Origin: an uncultured Draconibacterium sp.
Lineage (GTDB): Bacteria; Bacteroidota; Bacteroidia; Bacteroidales; Prolixibacteraceae
Direction of reading: 5' to 3'
Assembly (NCBI RefSeq): GCF_963675585.1
Contig: NZ_OY776413.1
Location: forward strand, 124,001 to 188,000
Length of the DNA: 64,000 nucleotides
Shown here: piece after piece, positions 9,541 through 17,977 of the stretch
How positions within the stretch are numbered: position 1 is the first letter of the stretch
Layout: each line of letters begins with the position of its first letter
The notes under the pieces: model-generated
Seen by the model: the letters and a program-made list of their open reading frames with translations, nothing else
What the model was told of the DNA's origin: nothing
The model's database searches: none
Translations under genes and position numbers: made by a program

Positions 9541-9570
9541 TTGTGTAACAGTAATTAATTGTTACTTTTG
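9541..9570 (+). promoter_or_regulatory. Promoter of the nqr operon (Bacteroidota type)
   Basis: A -33 TTG at 9541-9543 and a -7 element TACTTTTG at 9563-9570 are separated by 19 bp. This is the spacing and consensus of the primary sigma factor of Bacteroidota. The nqrA ATG lies 34 bp downstream. The rest of the 399-bp gap (9206-9604) is AT-rich and shows no other gene. Confidence 0.75.
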
Positions 9571-9604
9571 CCATCCTAAAAATTAATTTTAGTCTTAATT
9601 CAAT

Positions 9605-10951
9605 ATGTCAGAAGTAGTTAAGTTAAGGAAAGGGCTCAATATTAAGCTGAAAGGAAGTGCTGAAAAAGTACTTGAGAAATTGCCGACTCCGGCAACAGTT
9701 GCTCTAAAACCCACCGATTTCCAAGGACTTACTCCAAAATTAAGTGTAAAGGTTGATGCGGAAGTTAAAGCCGGTGACGCTTTATTTTACGACAAATACA
9801 ACCCAGAAATCGTTTTTACTGCTCCGGTAGGTGGAAAAGTACTTTCGATTAACCGTGGTGAACGACGTAAAATTTTGGAAGTAGTTATTGAGACAAGTGA
9901 AAAAGCAGGTTCGGTTGAATTTAAAAAAGCTGATCCAGGCACTTTGTCGTCGGAAGAAGTGAAAGAGCAAATCCTGAAAAGCGGATTGTGGTCATTCATC
10001 AAAAAACGTCCGTATGGTATAATTGCCCTACCCGACGAGCAACCAAAAGCGATTTACATTTCAACATTCGACACGGCTCCATTGGCACCTGATTTCAACT
10101 TTATTGTTGACGGGAACATGGATACTTTTCAGACCGGAGTGAATGCTTTGGCTAAATTAACCGAAGGGAAAGTTATTCTTGGCGTAAACGCCGGCAGCAC
10201 TTTTACCGGAGTTAAAAATGTTGAGATAAATACTTTTGAAGGACCTCATCCTGCAGGTAATGTTGGGATACAGATAGCAAATACAAAACCTCTTAACAAA
10301 GGTGAAGTAGTATGGACAATCAATGTACAGGATGTACTGTTTATCGGTCGTTTATTTAAAACCGGTAAAGTAGATTTCACAAAAACGGTTGCATTAACCG
10401 GTTCTGAAGTTTCGGCACCGAAATACTACCAAACCGTTTTGGGAGCTCCTGTTGCTAGCTTAACCGAAGGCAAACTGATTGATGCCGACTACAAACAACG
10501 CATCATTAGCGGAAACGTTTTAACCGGAACAAAGGTTAAAAAACAATGTTACCTCGGATTCTACGATTCGCAGATATCTGTTATTCCCGAAGGAGATGAG
10601 TTTGAATTATTTGGCTGGGCCGATCCTGGTTTCGGAAAATTCAGTGCTACTAAAACATTCTTCGGAAAACTGTTCCCTAAAAAAGAATATACACTTAATG
10701 CCAACCTTCATGGTGGCGAACGTGCTTTTGTTCTTTCCGGTCAATACGAAAAACTGGTTCCCATCGACATCCTTCCGGTTTATTTGCTAAAAGCAATTTT
10801 AGTAAACGACATCGACAAGATGGAACAATTGGGAATTTACGAGGTAGTAGAAGAAGACCTTGCTCTTTGTGAATATGCCTGTACTTCTAAAATTGAAGTT
10901 CAGAAAATTTTGAGGGAAGGTATAAACACTATGATTAAAGAATTAGGATAA
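9605..10951 (+). CDS. nqrA: Na+-translocating NADH:quinone reductase subunit A
   Basis: Subunit A (448 residues) of the six-subunit Na+-NQR, which couples NADH oxidation by quinone to Na+ export. NqrA is the cytoplasmic subunit involved in quinone interaction and carries no covalent cofactor. The N-terminal LRKGLNIKLKG and the region around PTDFQGLTPKLSV are family-typical, as is the order of genes nqrABCDEF. The start ATG follows a good promoter. It is 31 bp from nqrB, so the operon is tightly packed. Confidence 0.96.
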   Translation: MSEVVKLRKGLNIKLKGSAEKVLEKLPTPATVALKPTDFQGLTPKLSVKVDAEVKAGDALFYDKYNPEIVFTAPVGGKVLSINRGERRKILEVVIETSEKAGSVEFKKADPGTLSSEEVKEQILKSGLWSFIKKRPYGIIALPDEQPKAIYISTFDTAPLAPDFNFIVDGNMDTFQTGVNALAKLTEGKVILGVNAGSTFTGVKNVEINTFEGPHPAGNVGIQIANTKPLNKGEVVWTINVQDVLFIGRLFKTGKVDFTKTVALTGSEVSAPKYYQTVLGAPVASLTEGKLIDADYKQRIISGNVLTGTKVKKQCYLGFYDSQISVIPEGDEFELFGWADPGFGKFSATKTFFGKLFPKKEYTLNANLHGGERAFVLSGQYEKLVPIDILPVYLLKAILVNDIDKMEQLGIYEVVEEDLALCEYACTSKIEVQKILREGINTMIKELG

Positions 10952-10982
10952 ATTTTACTGAACTTATAAATCAGTTTTAGAA

Positions 10983-12164
10983 ATGAAATTCATTAAAAAC
11001 TTTTTTGAAAGGACTGAACCTCTCGTTCAGAAAGGAGCTAAATACAGTTGGCTCGGCTCTGTGCACGAAGGATTCTTCACCTTTCTATTTGTATCAAAAG
11101 ATACTTCCAAATCGGGAACACACATTCACGATTTCATAGATTTGAAGCGTACCATGTCGATTGTTGTTCTTGCACTTGTACCTGCCCTTTTATTTGGTAT
11201 GTACAACGTAGGGTTTCAACATTTTAAAGCAATTGGTGAACTTGCCTCAACCGGATTTTTCGGAATATTCTTTTATGGTTTATTAAAGGTAATTCCTGTA
11301 ATTGCTGTTTCGTACATTGTAGGTTTAGGAATTGAATTTGTATTTGCACAACTACGTGGACACGGAATTCATGAAGGATTCCTGGTTTCGGGTATTCTTA
11401 TACCAATGGTAATGCCAATTGAAACTCCACTATGGATGGTTGCTATTGCCACAGCCTTTGCCGTTATTTTAGGTAAAGAAGTTTTTGGCGGTACCGGAAT
11501 GAACATTTGGAACCCGGCACTGGTAGCACGTGCATTCTTGTTCTTTGCTTATCCTGCGCAAATGTCGGGCGAATCAGTTTGGGTAGCCTTAAGCAGCAGC
11601 GATAAAGTAATCGACGGTTTTTCGGGTGCCACTCCAATGGCAAACGCAGCTGCCGGTCATTTAAACTACAGTGTTGCCGATGCATTCTTCGGATTTATTC
11701 CCGGATCGATTGGTGAAACTTCGGCTTTTGCAATTTTAATTGGTGCACTGTTTTTAATAGTAACCGGAATTGGAAGCTGGAAAATTATGCTATCAACGCT
11801 GGCCGGTGGAGCCGTTATGGGCCTTATCTTAAACGCAGCATCGGGCAGTGAAGCACTATCAGCAGCAAACCAGGTATATTTCTCAATGCCTTTCTGGCAT
11901 CACCTAATTTTAGGAGGATTTATGTTTGGTGCTATTTTTATGGCAACCGACCCAGTTTCGGCAGCACAAACTGAAAAAGGAAAATACATCTACGGATTCC
12001 TGATTGGTATTCTTGCCATCATAATTCGTGTGATCAACCCGGCCTTCCCTGAAGGTATGATGTTGGCAATTCTTTTGATGAACACATTTGCTCCGCTTAT
12101 CGACCACTACGTTGTAGGAGGTAATATTAAGAAGCGAATGAAACGAGCAAAAATTTCTGCATAA
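10983..12164 (+). CDS. nqrB: Na+-translocating NADH:quinone reductase subunit B
   Basis: Subunit B (393 residues) is the largest membrane subunit, with about ten transmembrane helices, and forms part of the Na+ path. The motif DGFSGATPMANA contains SGAT with Thr217, the site of the phosphoester-bound FMN attached by ApbE. The basic N-terminal segment before the first helix is also typical. A candidate ApbE gene is found at 46.2 kb in this window. Confidence 0.96.
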   Translation: MKFIKNFFERTEPLVQKGAKYSWLGSVHEGFFTFLFVSKDTSKSGTHIHDFIDLKRTMSIVVLALVPALLFGMYNVGFQHFKAIGELASTGFFGIFFYGLLKVIPVIAVSYIVGLGIEFVFAQLRGHGIHEGFLVSGILIPMVMPIETPLWMVAIATAFAVILGKEVFGGTGMNIWNPALVARAFLFFAYPAQMSGESVWVALSSSDKVIDGFSGATPMANAAAGHLNYSVADAFFGFIPGSIGETSAFAILIGALFLIVTGIGSWKIMLSTLAGGAVMGLILNAASGSEALSAANQVYFSMPFWHHLILGGFMFGAIFMATDPVSAAQTEKGKYIYGFLIGILAIIIRVINPAFPEGMMLAILLMNTFAPLIDHYVVGGNIKKRMKRAKISA

Positions 12165-12179
12165 TAAAAACGAAGAATC

Positions 12180-12875
12180 ATGGACAGAAATAGTAATACT
12201 TATACATTTTTATATGCAGCGATAATGGTAATTGTTGTTGCAGCGGTTCTTGCTTCAGTTTCGATGGCGTTAAAACCTGCGCAGAAAAAGAACGTAGCGA
12301 TTGAAAAAAAACAAAACATTCTGGCTTCGGTAAATATTCAGAGCACGGCAGCTGATGCTGAGGCTATTTACGCCGAGAAAATTGTTGGCGAATATGTTGT
12401 AACCGTAAAAGGAGACCAGGTAGATGGCGATGCGTTTACCACTGACCTGAAAAAGGAACGTGCAAAAGACGACGCAGATATGTTACTTCCTGTGTTTGAA
12501 GTAAAAACCGACGACGGATTAAAATATGTACTTCCATTATATGGTGCCGGACTTTGGGGACCTATTTGGGGATATGTTTCGTTAAGCGATGATATGAACA
12601 CTATTTACGGTGCAAACTTCGATCACGAAGGTGAAACACCGGGATTGGGTGCTGAGATATCGACAACAATGTTTGAGGCTCCTTTCAAAGGAAAAACAAT
12701 CTTTGATGAGTCTGGAAAACTGGTTTCGATATTAGTTGCCAAAGTTGGACAGGTAGCTCCTGAAGAGCATAAAGTTGATGCCATTTCGGGAGGTACAATT
12801 ACAAGTAAAGGTTTGGAGAAAATGCTTCAGGACGACTTTACTGCTTATGAAGAATTCTTAAATAAGAAAAAATAA
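12180..12875 (+). CDS. nqrC: Na+-translocating NADH:quinone reductase subunit C
   Basis: Subunit C (231 residues) has one N-terminal membrane helix (about residues 10-30) and a periplasmic FMN-binding domain. The flavinylation motif is [11 protein letters not shown] with Thr206 as the likely FMN acceptor; the third position is Gly rather than the Ala of the canonical [15 protein letters not shown] (149-159) is the other conserved block of the FMN-binding fold. It starts 15 bp after nqrB and ends 5 bp before nqrD. Confidence 0.96.
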   Translation: MDRNSNTYTFLYAAIMVIVVAAVLASVSMALKPAQKKNVAIEKKQNILASVNIQSTAADAEAIYAEKIVGEYVVTVKGDQVDGDAFTTDLKKERAKDDADMLLPVFEVKTDDGLKYVLPLYGAGLWGPIWGYVSLSDDMNTIYGANFDHEGETPGLGAEISTTMFEAPFKGKTIFDESGKLVSILVAKVGQVAPEEHKVDAISGGTITSKGLEKMLQDDFTAYEEFLNKKK

Positions 12876-12880
12876 TAGAG

Positions 12881-13525
12881 ATGAGCGAACCATTATTTTC
12901 AAAGAAAAATTTAAAATTACTGTCGGATCCATTAAACGACAGTAACCCGATTACCGTGCAGGTATTGGGTATTTGCTCGGCACTGGCAGTTACTGCGCAG
13001 CTAAAACCTGCTGTTGTAATGGCCATTTCGGTAACTGCGGTTTTAGCTTTGGCAAACGTAATTGTATCGATGCTACGAAACACAATTCCAAACCGTATCC
13101 GGATTATTGTTCAGCTGGTTGTAATTGCAGCCCTGGTAATTTTAGTTGACCAGGTACTTAAAGCATATGTTTACGATGTAAGTAAGCAACTTTCGGTTTT
13201 TGTTGGTTTAATTATTACCAACTGTATCCTTATGGGACGTTTGGAAGCTTTTGCGTTGGGTAACCGCCCATGGCAATCGTTTCTTGATGGTATTGGAAAC
13301 GGTGCCGGTTATGGTGTAATTTTAATTGTAGTAGGTTTCTTCCGCGAGTTACTCGGAGCAGGAACTTTATTCGGATTTAGAATTATCCCCGAAAGCTGGT
13401 ACGTTATCAACGGAGGTTTCTATGTAAACAACGGTTTAATGGTACTTTCTCCAATGGCGTTGATCGTAGTTGGAATTATTATTTGGGTACAACGTAGCCG
13501 TAATAGTAAATTAATCGAAAACTAG
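12881..13525 (+). CDS. nqrD: Na+-translocating NADH:quinone reductase subunit D
   Basis: Subunit D (214 residues) is a six-helix membrane protein related to RnfE and paired in antiparallel fashion with NqrE. The conserved segments [16 protein letters not shown] and [15 protein letters not shown] carry cysteines that in characterised enzymes take part in an intramembrane Fe-S centre shared with NqrE. Length and position in the operon are normal. Confidence 0.95.
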   Translation: MSEPLFSKKNLKLLSDPLNDSNPITVQVLGICSALAVTAQLKPAVVMAISVTAVLALANVIVSMLRNTIPNRIRIIVQLVVIAALVILVDQVLKAYVYDVSKQLSVFVGLIITNCILMGRLEAFALGNRPWQSFLDGIGNGAGYGVILIVVGFFRELLGAGTLFGFRIIPESWYVINGGFYVNNGLMVLSPMALIVVGIIIWVQRSRNSKLIEN

Positions 13526-13549
13526 TTCTAACACAAAAAGAAAATTGAA

Positions 13550-14167
13550 ATGGAAAATCTGATTAATATTTTTGTTAAGTCAATTTTTATCGAGAACATG
13601 GTGTTTGCATACTTCTTCGGAATGTGCTCGTACCTTGCAGTTTCGAAAAAAGTAAGTACTGCAGCCGGTTTAGGAATTGCAGTGGTTTTTGTGTTGGGAA
13701 TTACAGTTCCGGTAAACTACCTTTTAGAAAACTATGTACTAAACGAAGGTGCTTTGGCTTGGTTGGGCGAAGGATTTGCCGACGTTGATTTAAGCTTCTT
13801 ACGCTTTATCATGTTTATTGCCATTATTGCATCGATGGTGCAATTGGTAGAAATGGTTGTTGAAAAATTTGCTCCTGTATTATACAACCAGTTGGGTATT
13901 TTCTTACCTCTTATTGCAGTAAACTGTGCAATTCTTGGAGGTTCGTTATTCCTTCAACAAAAAGCATTTATTAATGTTGGCGAAGCTACCGTTTACGGAA
14001 TTGGCTCGGGAGTAGGTTGGTTACTTGCCATTGTTGGTATTGCTGCCATCAGAGAAAAAATCGAATACTCAAACGTACCTGCACCATTGCGCGGACTGGG
14101 AATTACATTTATTGTAACCGGTTTAATGGGATTGGCATTTATGGGATTCGGCGGAATTAAATTGTAA
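13550..14167 (+). CDS. nqrE: Na+-translocating NADH:quinone reductase subunit E
   Basis: Subunit E (205 residues) is a six-helix membrane protein homologous to NqrD and Rnf[17 protein letters not shown] and [16 protein letters not shown] carry the cysteines expected to complete the intramembrane Fe-S centre with NqrD. It lies 24 bp after nqrD and 22 bp before nqrF. Confidence 0.95.
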   Translation: MENLINIFVKSIFIENMVFAYFFGMCSYLAVSKKVSTAAGLGIAVVFVLGITVPVNYLLENYVLNEGALAWLGEGFADVDLSFLRFIMFIAIIASMVQLVEMVVEKFAPVLYNQLGIFLPLIAVNCAILGGSLFLQQKAFINVGEATVYGIGSGVGWLLAIVGIAAIREKIEYSNVPAPLRGLGITFIVTGLMGLAFMGFGGIKL

Positions 14168-14189
14168 AATCGAAAAATCAACGAATACT

Positions 14190-15461
14190 ATGATATTATT
14201 ATCTGCACAAACAACCGTTATACTTACCAGTGTGGCAGTATTCCTGGGTGTAATTATTCTGTTGGTGGCCATACTTTTGTTCGCCAAAAAGAAACTTACT
14301 CCATCGGGAACTGTTAAGATTGATGTTAACGATGGTTACCTGGAAATGGAAACTGAGCCCGGAAGTACACTTTTAAGTGCTTTGGGAAATAATAAAGTTC
14401 TGCTTCCTTCGGCATGCGGAGGAGGTGGTACCTGTGGAATGTGCCGTTGCCAGGTTGTTGAAGGTGGAGGTTCTATCCTTCCTACCGAAACAGGTTTCTT
14501 TACACGCAAGGAACAAAATGACCATTGGCGACTTGGCTGCCAGGTAAAAGTGAAGGAAGACATGAAAATCCATATGCATCAGGAAATTCTTGGTGTGAAA
14601 AAATGGGAATGTACCGTTGTTTCGAACAACAACGTGGCAACTTTCATCAAAGAATTTGTGGTTCAATTACCGGAAGGCGAAACGCTTGACTTCAAATCGG
14701 GTGGATACATTCAAATTGATGTACCTAAAGTTAACGTGAACTTTAAAGACATGGATATTGAAGAACAATACCGCGAAGAGTGGGAGAAATTCGGCATGTT
14801 CGACCTGGTTATGAAAAACCCGGAACCAACATTCCGTGCATACTCAATGGCTAACCACCCGGCCGAAGGAAACATTGTAATGCTAAACATTCGTATTGCA
14901 ACTCCTCCGTTCGATCGTTCAATTAACGGATTCAAAAAGGTTAATCCCGGTGTATGTTCATCCTATATTTTCAACCTGAAACCAGGCGATAAAGTTACTG
15001 TATCGGGTCCTTACGGAGAATTCTTCCTGAAAGACAACGACAGCGAAATGATGTTCGTAGGTGGTGGAGCCGGTATGGCGCCAATGCGTTCGCACTTATT
15101 CCACTTATTCCACACGGTTAAAGAATCGAAAAAGAAAGTTACTTTCTGGTACGGAGCACGTTCGTGGAAAGAAGTTTTCTATTACGATCAATTCAGAGAG
15201 ATCGAGAAAAACTTCCCGAATTTTGAGTTCCACCTCGCACTTGACCGTCCGGATCCTGTAGCCGACGAATTGGGCGTGACCTATAAAACAGGATTTGTTC
15301 ACCAGGTAATTCACGATAACTACCTGAGCCAGCATGAAGAACCGGAAGAAATTGATTTCTACATGTGTGGACCACCAATGATGAACGATGCAGTTCAGAA
15401 AATGCTTTACGATTTAGGCGTTCCTGACGAAAACGTATTATTCGATGACTTTGGTTCGTAG
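14190..15461 (+). CDS. nqrF: Na+-translocating NADH:quinone reductase subunit F
   Basis: Subunit F (423 residues) is the NADH-oxidising entry point. One N-terminal membrane helix (about 10-32) is followed by a 2Fe-2S ferredoxin domain with Cys76, Cys82, Cys85 and Cys117. An FAD-binding region with RAYSMANHP and an NADH-binding domain with GGGAGMAPMRSH follow. The protein ends in the conserved DDFGS. It closes the operon and is followed by a terminator, so the complex is complete and intact. Confidence 0.96.
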   Translation: MILLSAQTTVILTSVAVFLGVIILLVAILLFAKKKLTPSGTVKIDVNDGYLEMETEPGSTLLSALGNNKVLLPSACGGGGTCGMCRCQVVEGGGSILPTETGFFTRKEQNDHWRLGCQVKVKEDMKIHMHQEILGVKKWECTVVSNNNVATFIKEFVVQLPEGETLDFKSGGYIQIDVPKVNVNFKDMDIEEQYREEWEKFGMFDLVMKNPEPTFRAYSMANHPAEGNIVMLNIRIATPPFDRSINGFKKVNPGVCSSYIFNLKPGDKVTVSGPYGEFFLKDNDSEMMFVGGGAGMAPMRSHLFHLFHTVKESKKKVTFWYGARSWKEVFYYDQFREIEKNFPNFEFHLALDRPDPVADELGVTYKTGFVHQVIHDNYLSQHEEPEEIDFYMCGPPMMNDAVQKMLYDLGVPDENVLFDDFGS

Positions 15462-15490
15462 ATACTGAATTAAGAATACTGATATATTGC

Positions 15491-15523
15491 AAAGCCACTT
15501 CTCTACTGAGAGGTGGCTTTTTT
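15491..15523 (+). terminator. Terminator of the nqr operon
   Basis: An imperfect hairpin, AAAGCCAC and GTGGCTTT plus an inner CTC/GAG pair, followed by six T residues, 30 bp after the nqrF stop codon. Confidence 0.85.
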
Positions 15524-15715
15524 AATTCCTCCCCTTTCCTGTTATTTCAACACTATTTAATTACGGCTCTTCCTGTTTTTGAAAAGATTCTAAAAATATT
15601 GCTGGTTCCACAACCTCGATATTTCAAATACGTAAACACTCACAGAAGCCACTATTGGGCGCAACGGTTCTATATTTTGCAAATTCCGGTCGTTAAACTT
15701 TTAAAAGATATCGCC

Positions 15716-16480
15716 ATGGAAAAACATTATTACCTTGTTGCCACTCCCGAATCGCTTATTGCTTCTCACTTAAATCCGCACGAATTTGGTAATTATATGG
15801 CTGTAGGATCAAAAAAGAACCTGCGGTCGCAATCGGTTTTTTTCGAAATCGATCCGGCAAAGGCCGATTTGCCCTTGGACTATGTAAACCAAAATTTAGT
15901 TGCTTACGAAAATGGAGAGCCCAAACGCTCTGTTTATCTTTCGATATACCGGGTTTTTGAAAAAATACCGATGGACGCACTGCTTAACTTGTACCTGGCT
16001 ACTGACGATGGCAAAGTGCTTGAAATCGCAAAAACCGATTATGCCCCAACGGAGAAGAAAGACATTCACTTGTACCAGCAATACAATCCATTTTCGACTA
16101 TGGTAGCCAGTAAACTAACACCGCCCGAGTTTATCCATTTTCTTACCGATGCAACAAAACCTGTTTCAGTACCGCGACTGTTTTTTGTAGAACTTCAATT
16201 AAACGACTTGGCCAACGATCCAACTTTGCCCATAAAAAATCTGCCCTACAAAAATCCGGCTCACCTCCGCGAGTGTTTGCTAAAACTTCACGAATCGTCG
16301 GAGAGGTTGACCAAAACAGTGATGCGCGTGCGGCACAGCGAACTGCCCTACAGAACCATTGAAACCGGATTTTTTATCGGCGATCAGAATGACTTTTTCT
16401 ATTTTCCGTTTCCTGATCAGCACGAGTTGGAAACCACACATTTCGCCTGGTGGCGGTCGGCATTGGTGCAGCATTTTTAA
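15716..16480 (+). CDS. Hypothetical protein, 254 residues
   Basis: I do not recognise this family. The protein has no signal peptide or membrane segment and looks like a soluble cytoplasmic alpha/beta protein rich in Phe, Tyr and Leu. Notable blocks are PHEFGNYMAVGSKK near the N-terminus and VFFEIDPAKADLPLDYVN. The start was placed at the ATG at 15716 (MEKHYYLVATPESL); the frame is open upstream to 15599, but those residues look like untranslated leader. It is monocistronic, between the nqr terminator and a REP-palindrome cluster. Confidence 0.7.
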   Translation: MEKHYYLVATPESLIASHLNPHEFGNYMAVGSKKNLRSQSVFFEIDPAKADLPLDYVNQNLVAYENGEPKRSVYLSIYRVFEKIPMDALLNLYLATDDGKVLEIAKTDYAPTEKKDIHLYQQYNPFSTMVASKLTPPEFIHFLTDATKPVSVPRLFFVELQLNDLANDPTLPIKNLPYKNPAHLRECLLKLHESSERLTKTVMRVRHSELPYRTIETGFFIGDQNDFFYFPFPDQHELETTHFAWWRSALVQHF

Positions 16481-16501
16481 TGCTATAATGCTTTAGAATT
16501 A

Positions 16502-16521
16502 CCCCTCGTTGCAACGAGGGG
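16502..16521. repeat. REP-like palindrome, copy 1
   Basis: A perfect 20-bp palindrome, CCCCTCGTTG followed by CAACGAGGGG, 21 bp after the preceding stop codon. The same core recurs at 16576 and 17233 around the RAYT gene. Confidence 0.9.
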
Positions 16522-16575
16522 TTGTTGGTGTGCCGTTTGAAACTATAGGGATTTAAGAATTGAAGATTTCACTCT

Positions 16576-16598
16576 GCCCCTCGTTTGCAACGAGGGGC
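16576..16598. repeat. REP-like palindrome, copy 2
   Basis: GCCCCTCGTTT followed by GCAACGAGGGGC, the same stem as copy 1 with one extra base in the centre. It lies downstream of the RAYT stop codon. Confidence 0.9.
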
Positions 16599-16606
16599 TA
16601 ATGTTC

Positions 16607-16623
16607 TGTCGTTTGAAACGACA
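16607..16623. repeat. Accessory palindrome next to REP copy 2
   Basis: TGTCGTTT and AAACGACA form an 8-bp stem with a single central G. A partial version (CCGTTTGAAAC) follows REP copy 1 at about 16533, so the REP unit here seems to be a pair of hairpins. Confidence 0.75.
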
Positions 16624-16629
16624 CAACCA

Positions 16630-17181
16630 CTAAACTTCCAATTGCACATCGACGAATCCCTGTTCTCCGGCATAATCAATCGCCGAACTAAATAAATATT
16701 CGTGTGGATGTGCAACAATTAAAGTACGAACAGGATTTTCGTGTGTATAATTTATGCGTTGATCAATCTTTTCACTTGAATCAAGCAAAACAGCATGATT
16801 CGTTTCTTGCCAAAACTTGTATTGTGTTATACGATTATCAAATTTTCCGGCATACTTAAACCGATACAACATCCAATCATCTCTACTTTCCGGAATGTTC
16901 TGAATCATTTCAACAAACAATTTCGAAGTAAACTTTTTAAAATCTCTTATAATATCACTTATTCGAAATCCTTCTTCAGCACAACAAACCAAATGCAAAT
17001 GATTCGACATCAGGCACCAGGCAAATACAATTAAACCTTTGTGTTTGATGCAATAGTTTAACGAATTTACAATCTCAATTTTATATTCTTTTCTGGTAAA
17101 AATATCCACCCAATCTGTAACTGTAAAAGTTAAAAAATAGGCTGCATTCTGATCTTGAATAAAATAGTTTTCGGCGGTCAT
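16630..17181 (-). CDS. REP-associated tyrosine transposase (RAYT, Y1/HUH family)
   Basis: A 183-residue single-strand DNA transposase of the Y1 (HUH) superfamily. The metal-binding HUH motif is in MSNHLHLVCC, and the catalytic tyrosine is most likely in INYTHENPV near the C-terminal third, a block typical of RAYTs. RAYTs act on REP palindromes rather than on their own IS ends. The presence of CCCCTCGTT-AACGAGGGG palindromes on both sides fits that model. The reading frame is intact. The palindrome at 17233 lies about 50 bp upstream of the start. Confidence 0.9.
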   Translation of the reverse strand: MTAENYFIQDQNAAYFLTFTVTDWVDIFTRKEYKIEIVNSLNYCIKHKGLIVFAWCLMSNHLHLVCCAEEGFRISDIIRDFKKFTSKLFVEMIQNIPESRDDWMLYRFKYAGKFDNRITQYKFWQETNHAVLLDSSEKIDQRINYTHENPVRTLIVAHPHEYLFSSAIDYAGEQGFVDVQLEV

Positions 17182-17232
17182 TTTAGTTTAAAGGTATACA
17201 TTTAAATTATCGATACAATCGAAAGACCATGC

Positions 17233-17255
17233 CCCCCTCGTTACAAACGAGGGGG
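17233..17255. repeat. REP-like palindrome, copy 3
   Basis: CCCCCTCGTT and AACGAGGGGG form a 10-bp stem with a 3-base loop. It lies upstream of the RAYT start and 12 bp beyond the DUF2007 stop, so it could also act as a terminator for the latter. Confidence 0.88.
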
Positions 17256-17266
17256 AGTTAAGAACC

Positions 17267-17494
17267 TTAATCAATCGATTTTAAAATCGTCAGGGCCTCA
17301 TCCAGATTTTCTTCGTACACCAACACATCAATAAGTAAATTCGACGGCATCATGGACAAGGCAGGTTTTACCGCTCTCATATTTTCGTTGTTGGAGATAT
17401 ATGCAATTCCTGCCTCATCCAACATGTCTTTTAACAAATTGAATTTTATATCCATTACCGAATCAAACGAAACCAGTTTTACAAATCTGTTCAT
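17267..17494 (-). CDS. DUF2007 domain protein
   Basis: A 75-residue protein of the DUF2007 family, sometimes labelled putative signal-transducing protein. The family pattern is visible: an N-terminal beta strand (FVKLVSFDS), a helix that reads LLKDMLDEAGIAYIS, and a C-terminal VYEENLDEALTILKS helix, resembling half of a ferredoxin-like fold. The function is not established. Its start lies 74 bp from the left edge of the 21-bp-periodic repeat array, which would be its 5' region. Confidence 0.8.
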   Translation of the reverse strand: MNRFVKLVSFDSVMDIKFNLLKDMLDEAGIAYISNNENMRAVKPALSMMPSNLLIDVLVYEENLDEALTILKSID

Positions 17495-17568
17495 GTTTTT
17501 TGCTTAAAGTTAGTCATTAATTGGCTACGCTGCATGTATTTTAATTGGCACAGAAACATGCCGGCCAA

Positions 17569-17904
17569 GTCCCGAAAGCTTCGGGATTAGGGGAGGACAA
17601 CGATATCCAATTCCCGAAAGTCCATCCCCGAGGAAATAACTATTCGGGAACACTCCCGAAACACTCTACCCTTCTCCCGAAAGGTTCTACCCTTGGAAAT
17701 GATAGATATTACCAACTCCTGAAGAGCCATTCCATAGGAAATATCTATAAGGGAACACTCCCGAAACATGCTACCCTCTTCCCGAAAGGTTCTACCCTTG
17801 GGGATGACAGTTATTCCCAACTCCCGAAGAGCCATCCCCCAGGAAATAGCTTCCGGGGAACGCTCCCGAAACATTCTACCCTTCTCCCACATGTTGCCGA
17901 AGCC
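17569..17904. repeat. 21-bp-periodic tandem array with 105-bp higher-order unit
   Basis: The sequence from 17590 to 17904 divides exactly into fifteen 21-bp units and three 105-bp super-repeats with no insertion or deletion; one further unit precedes it at 17569. Many units begin CTCCCGAA or TTCCCGAA and end CTACCCTT; others begin GGAAAT. Because 21 and 105 are multiples of three, a 146-codon frame stays open on the plus strand and a 112-codon one on the minus strand. Differences between super-repeats fall in all codon positions and often change the amino acid, so I treat it as non-coding. Confidence 0.85.
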
Positions 17905-17922
17905 GGGAAACACATCATGTGG

Positions 17923-17952
17923 CACAAAAAAAGCTTCGGTTTCCCGAAGCTT
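17923..17952 (-). terminator. Terminator of the C1 peptidase gene
   Basis: A 9-bp perfect stem, AAGCTTCGG and CCGAAGCTT, with a four-base loop. On the minus strand it is followed by a run of eight T residues. It lies 26 bp beyond the stop codon. Confidence 0.9.
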
Positions 17953-17977
17953 CTTTCAAATTCTATTCTAAAAAAAG

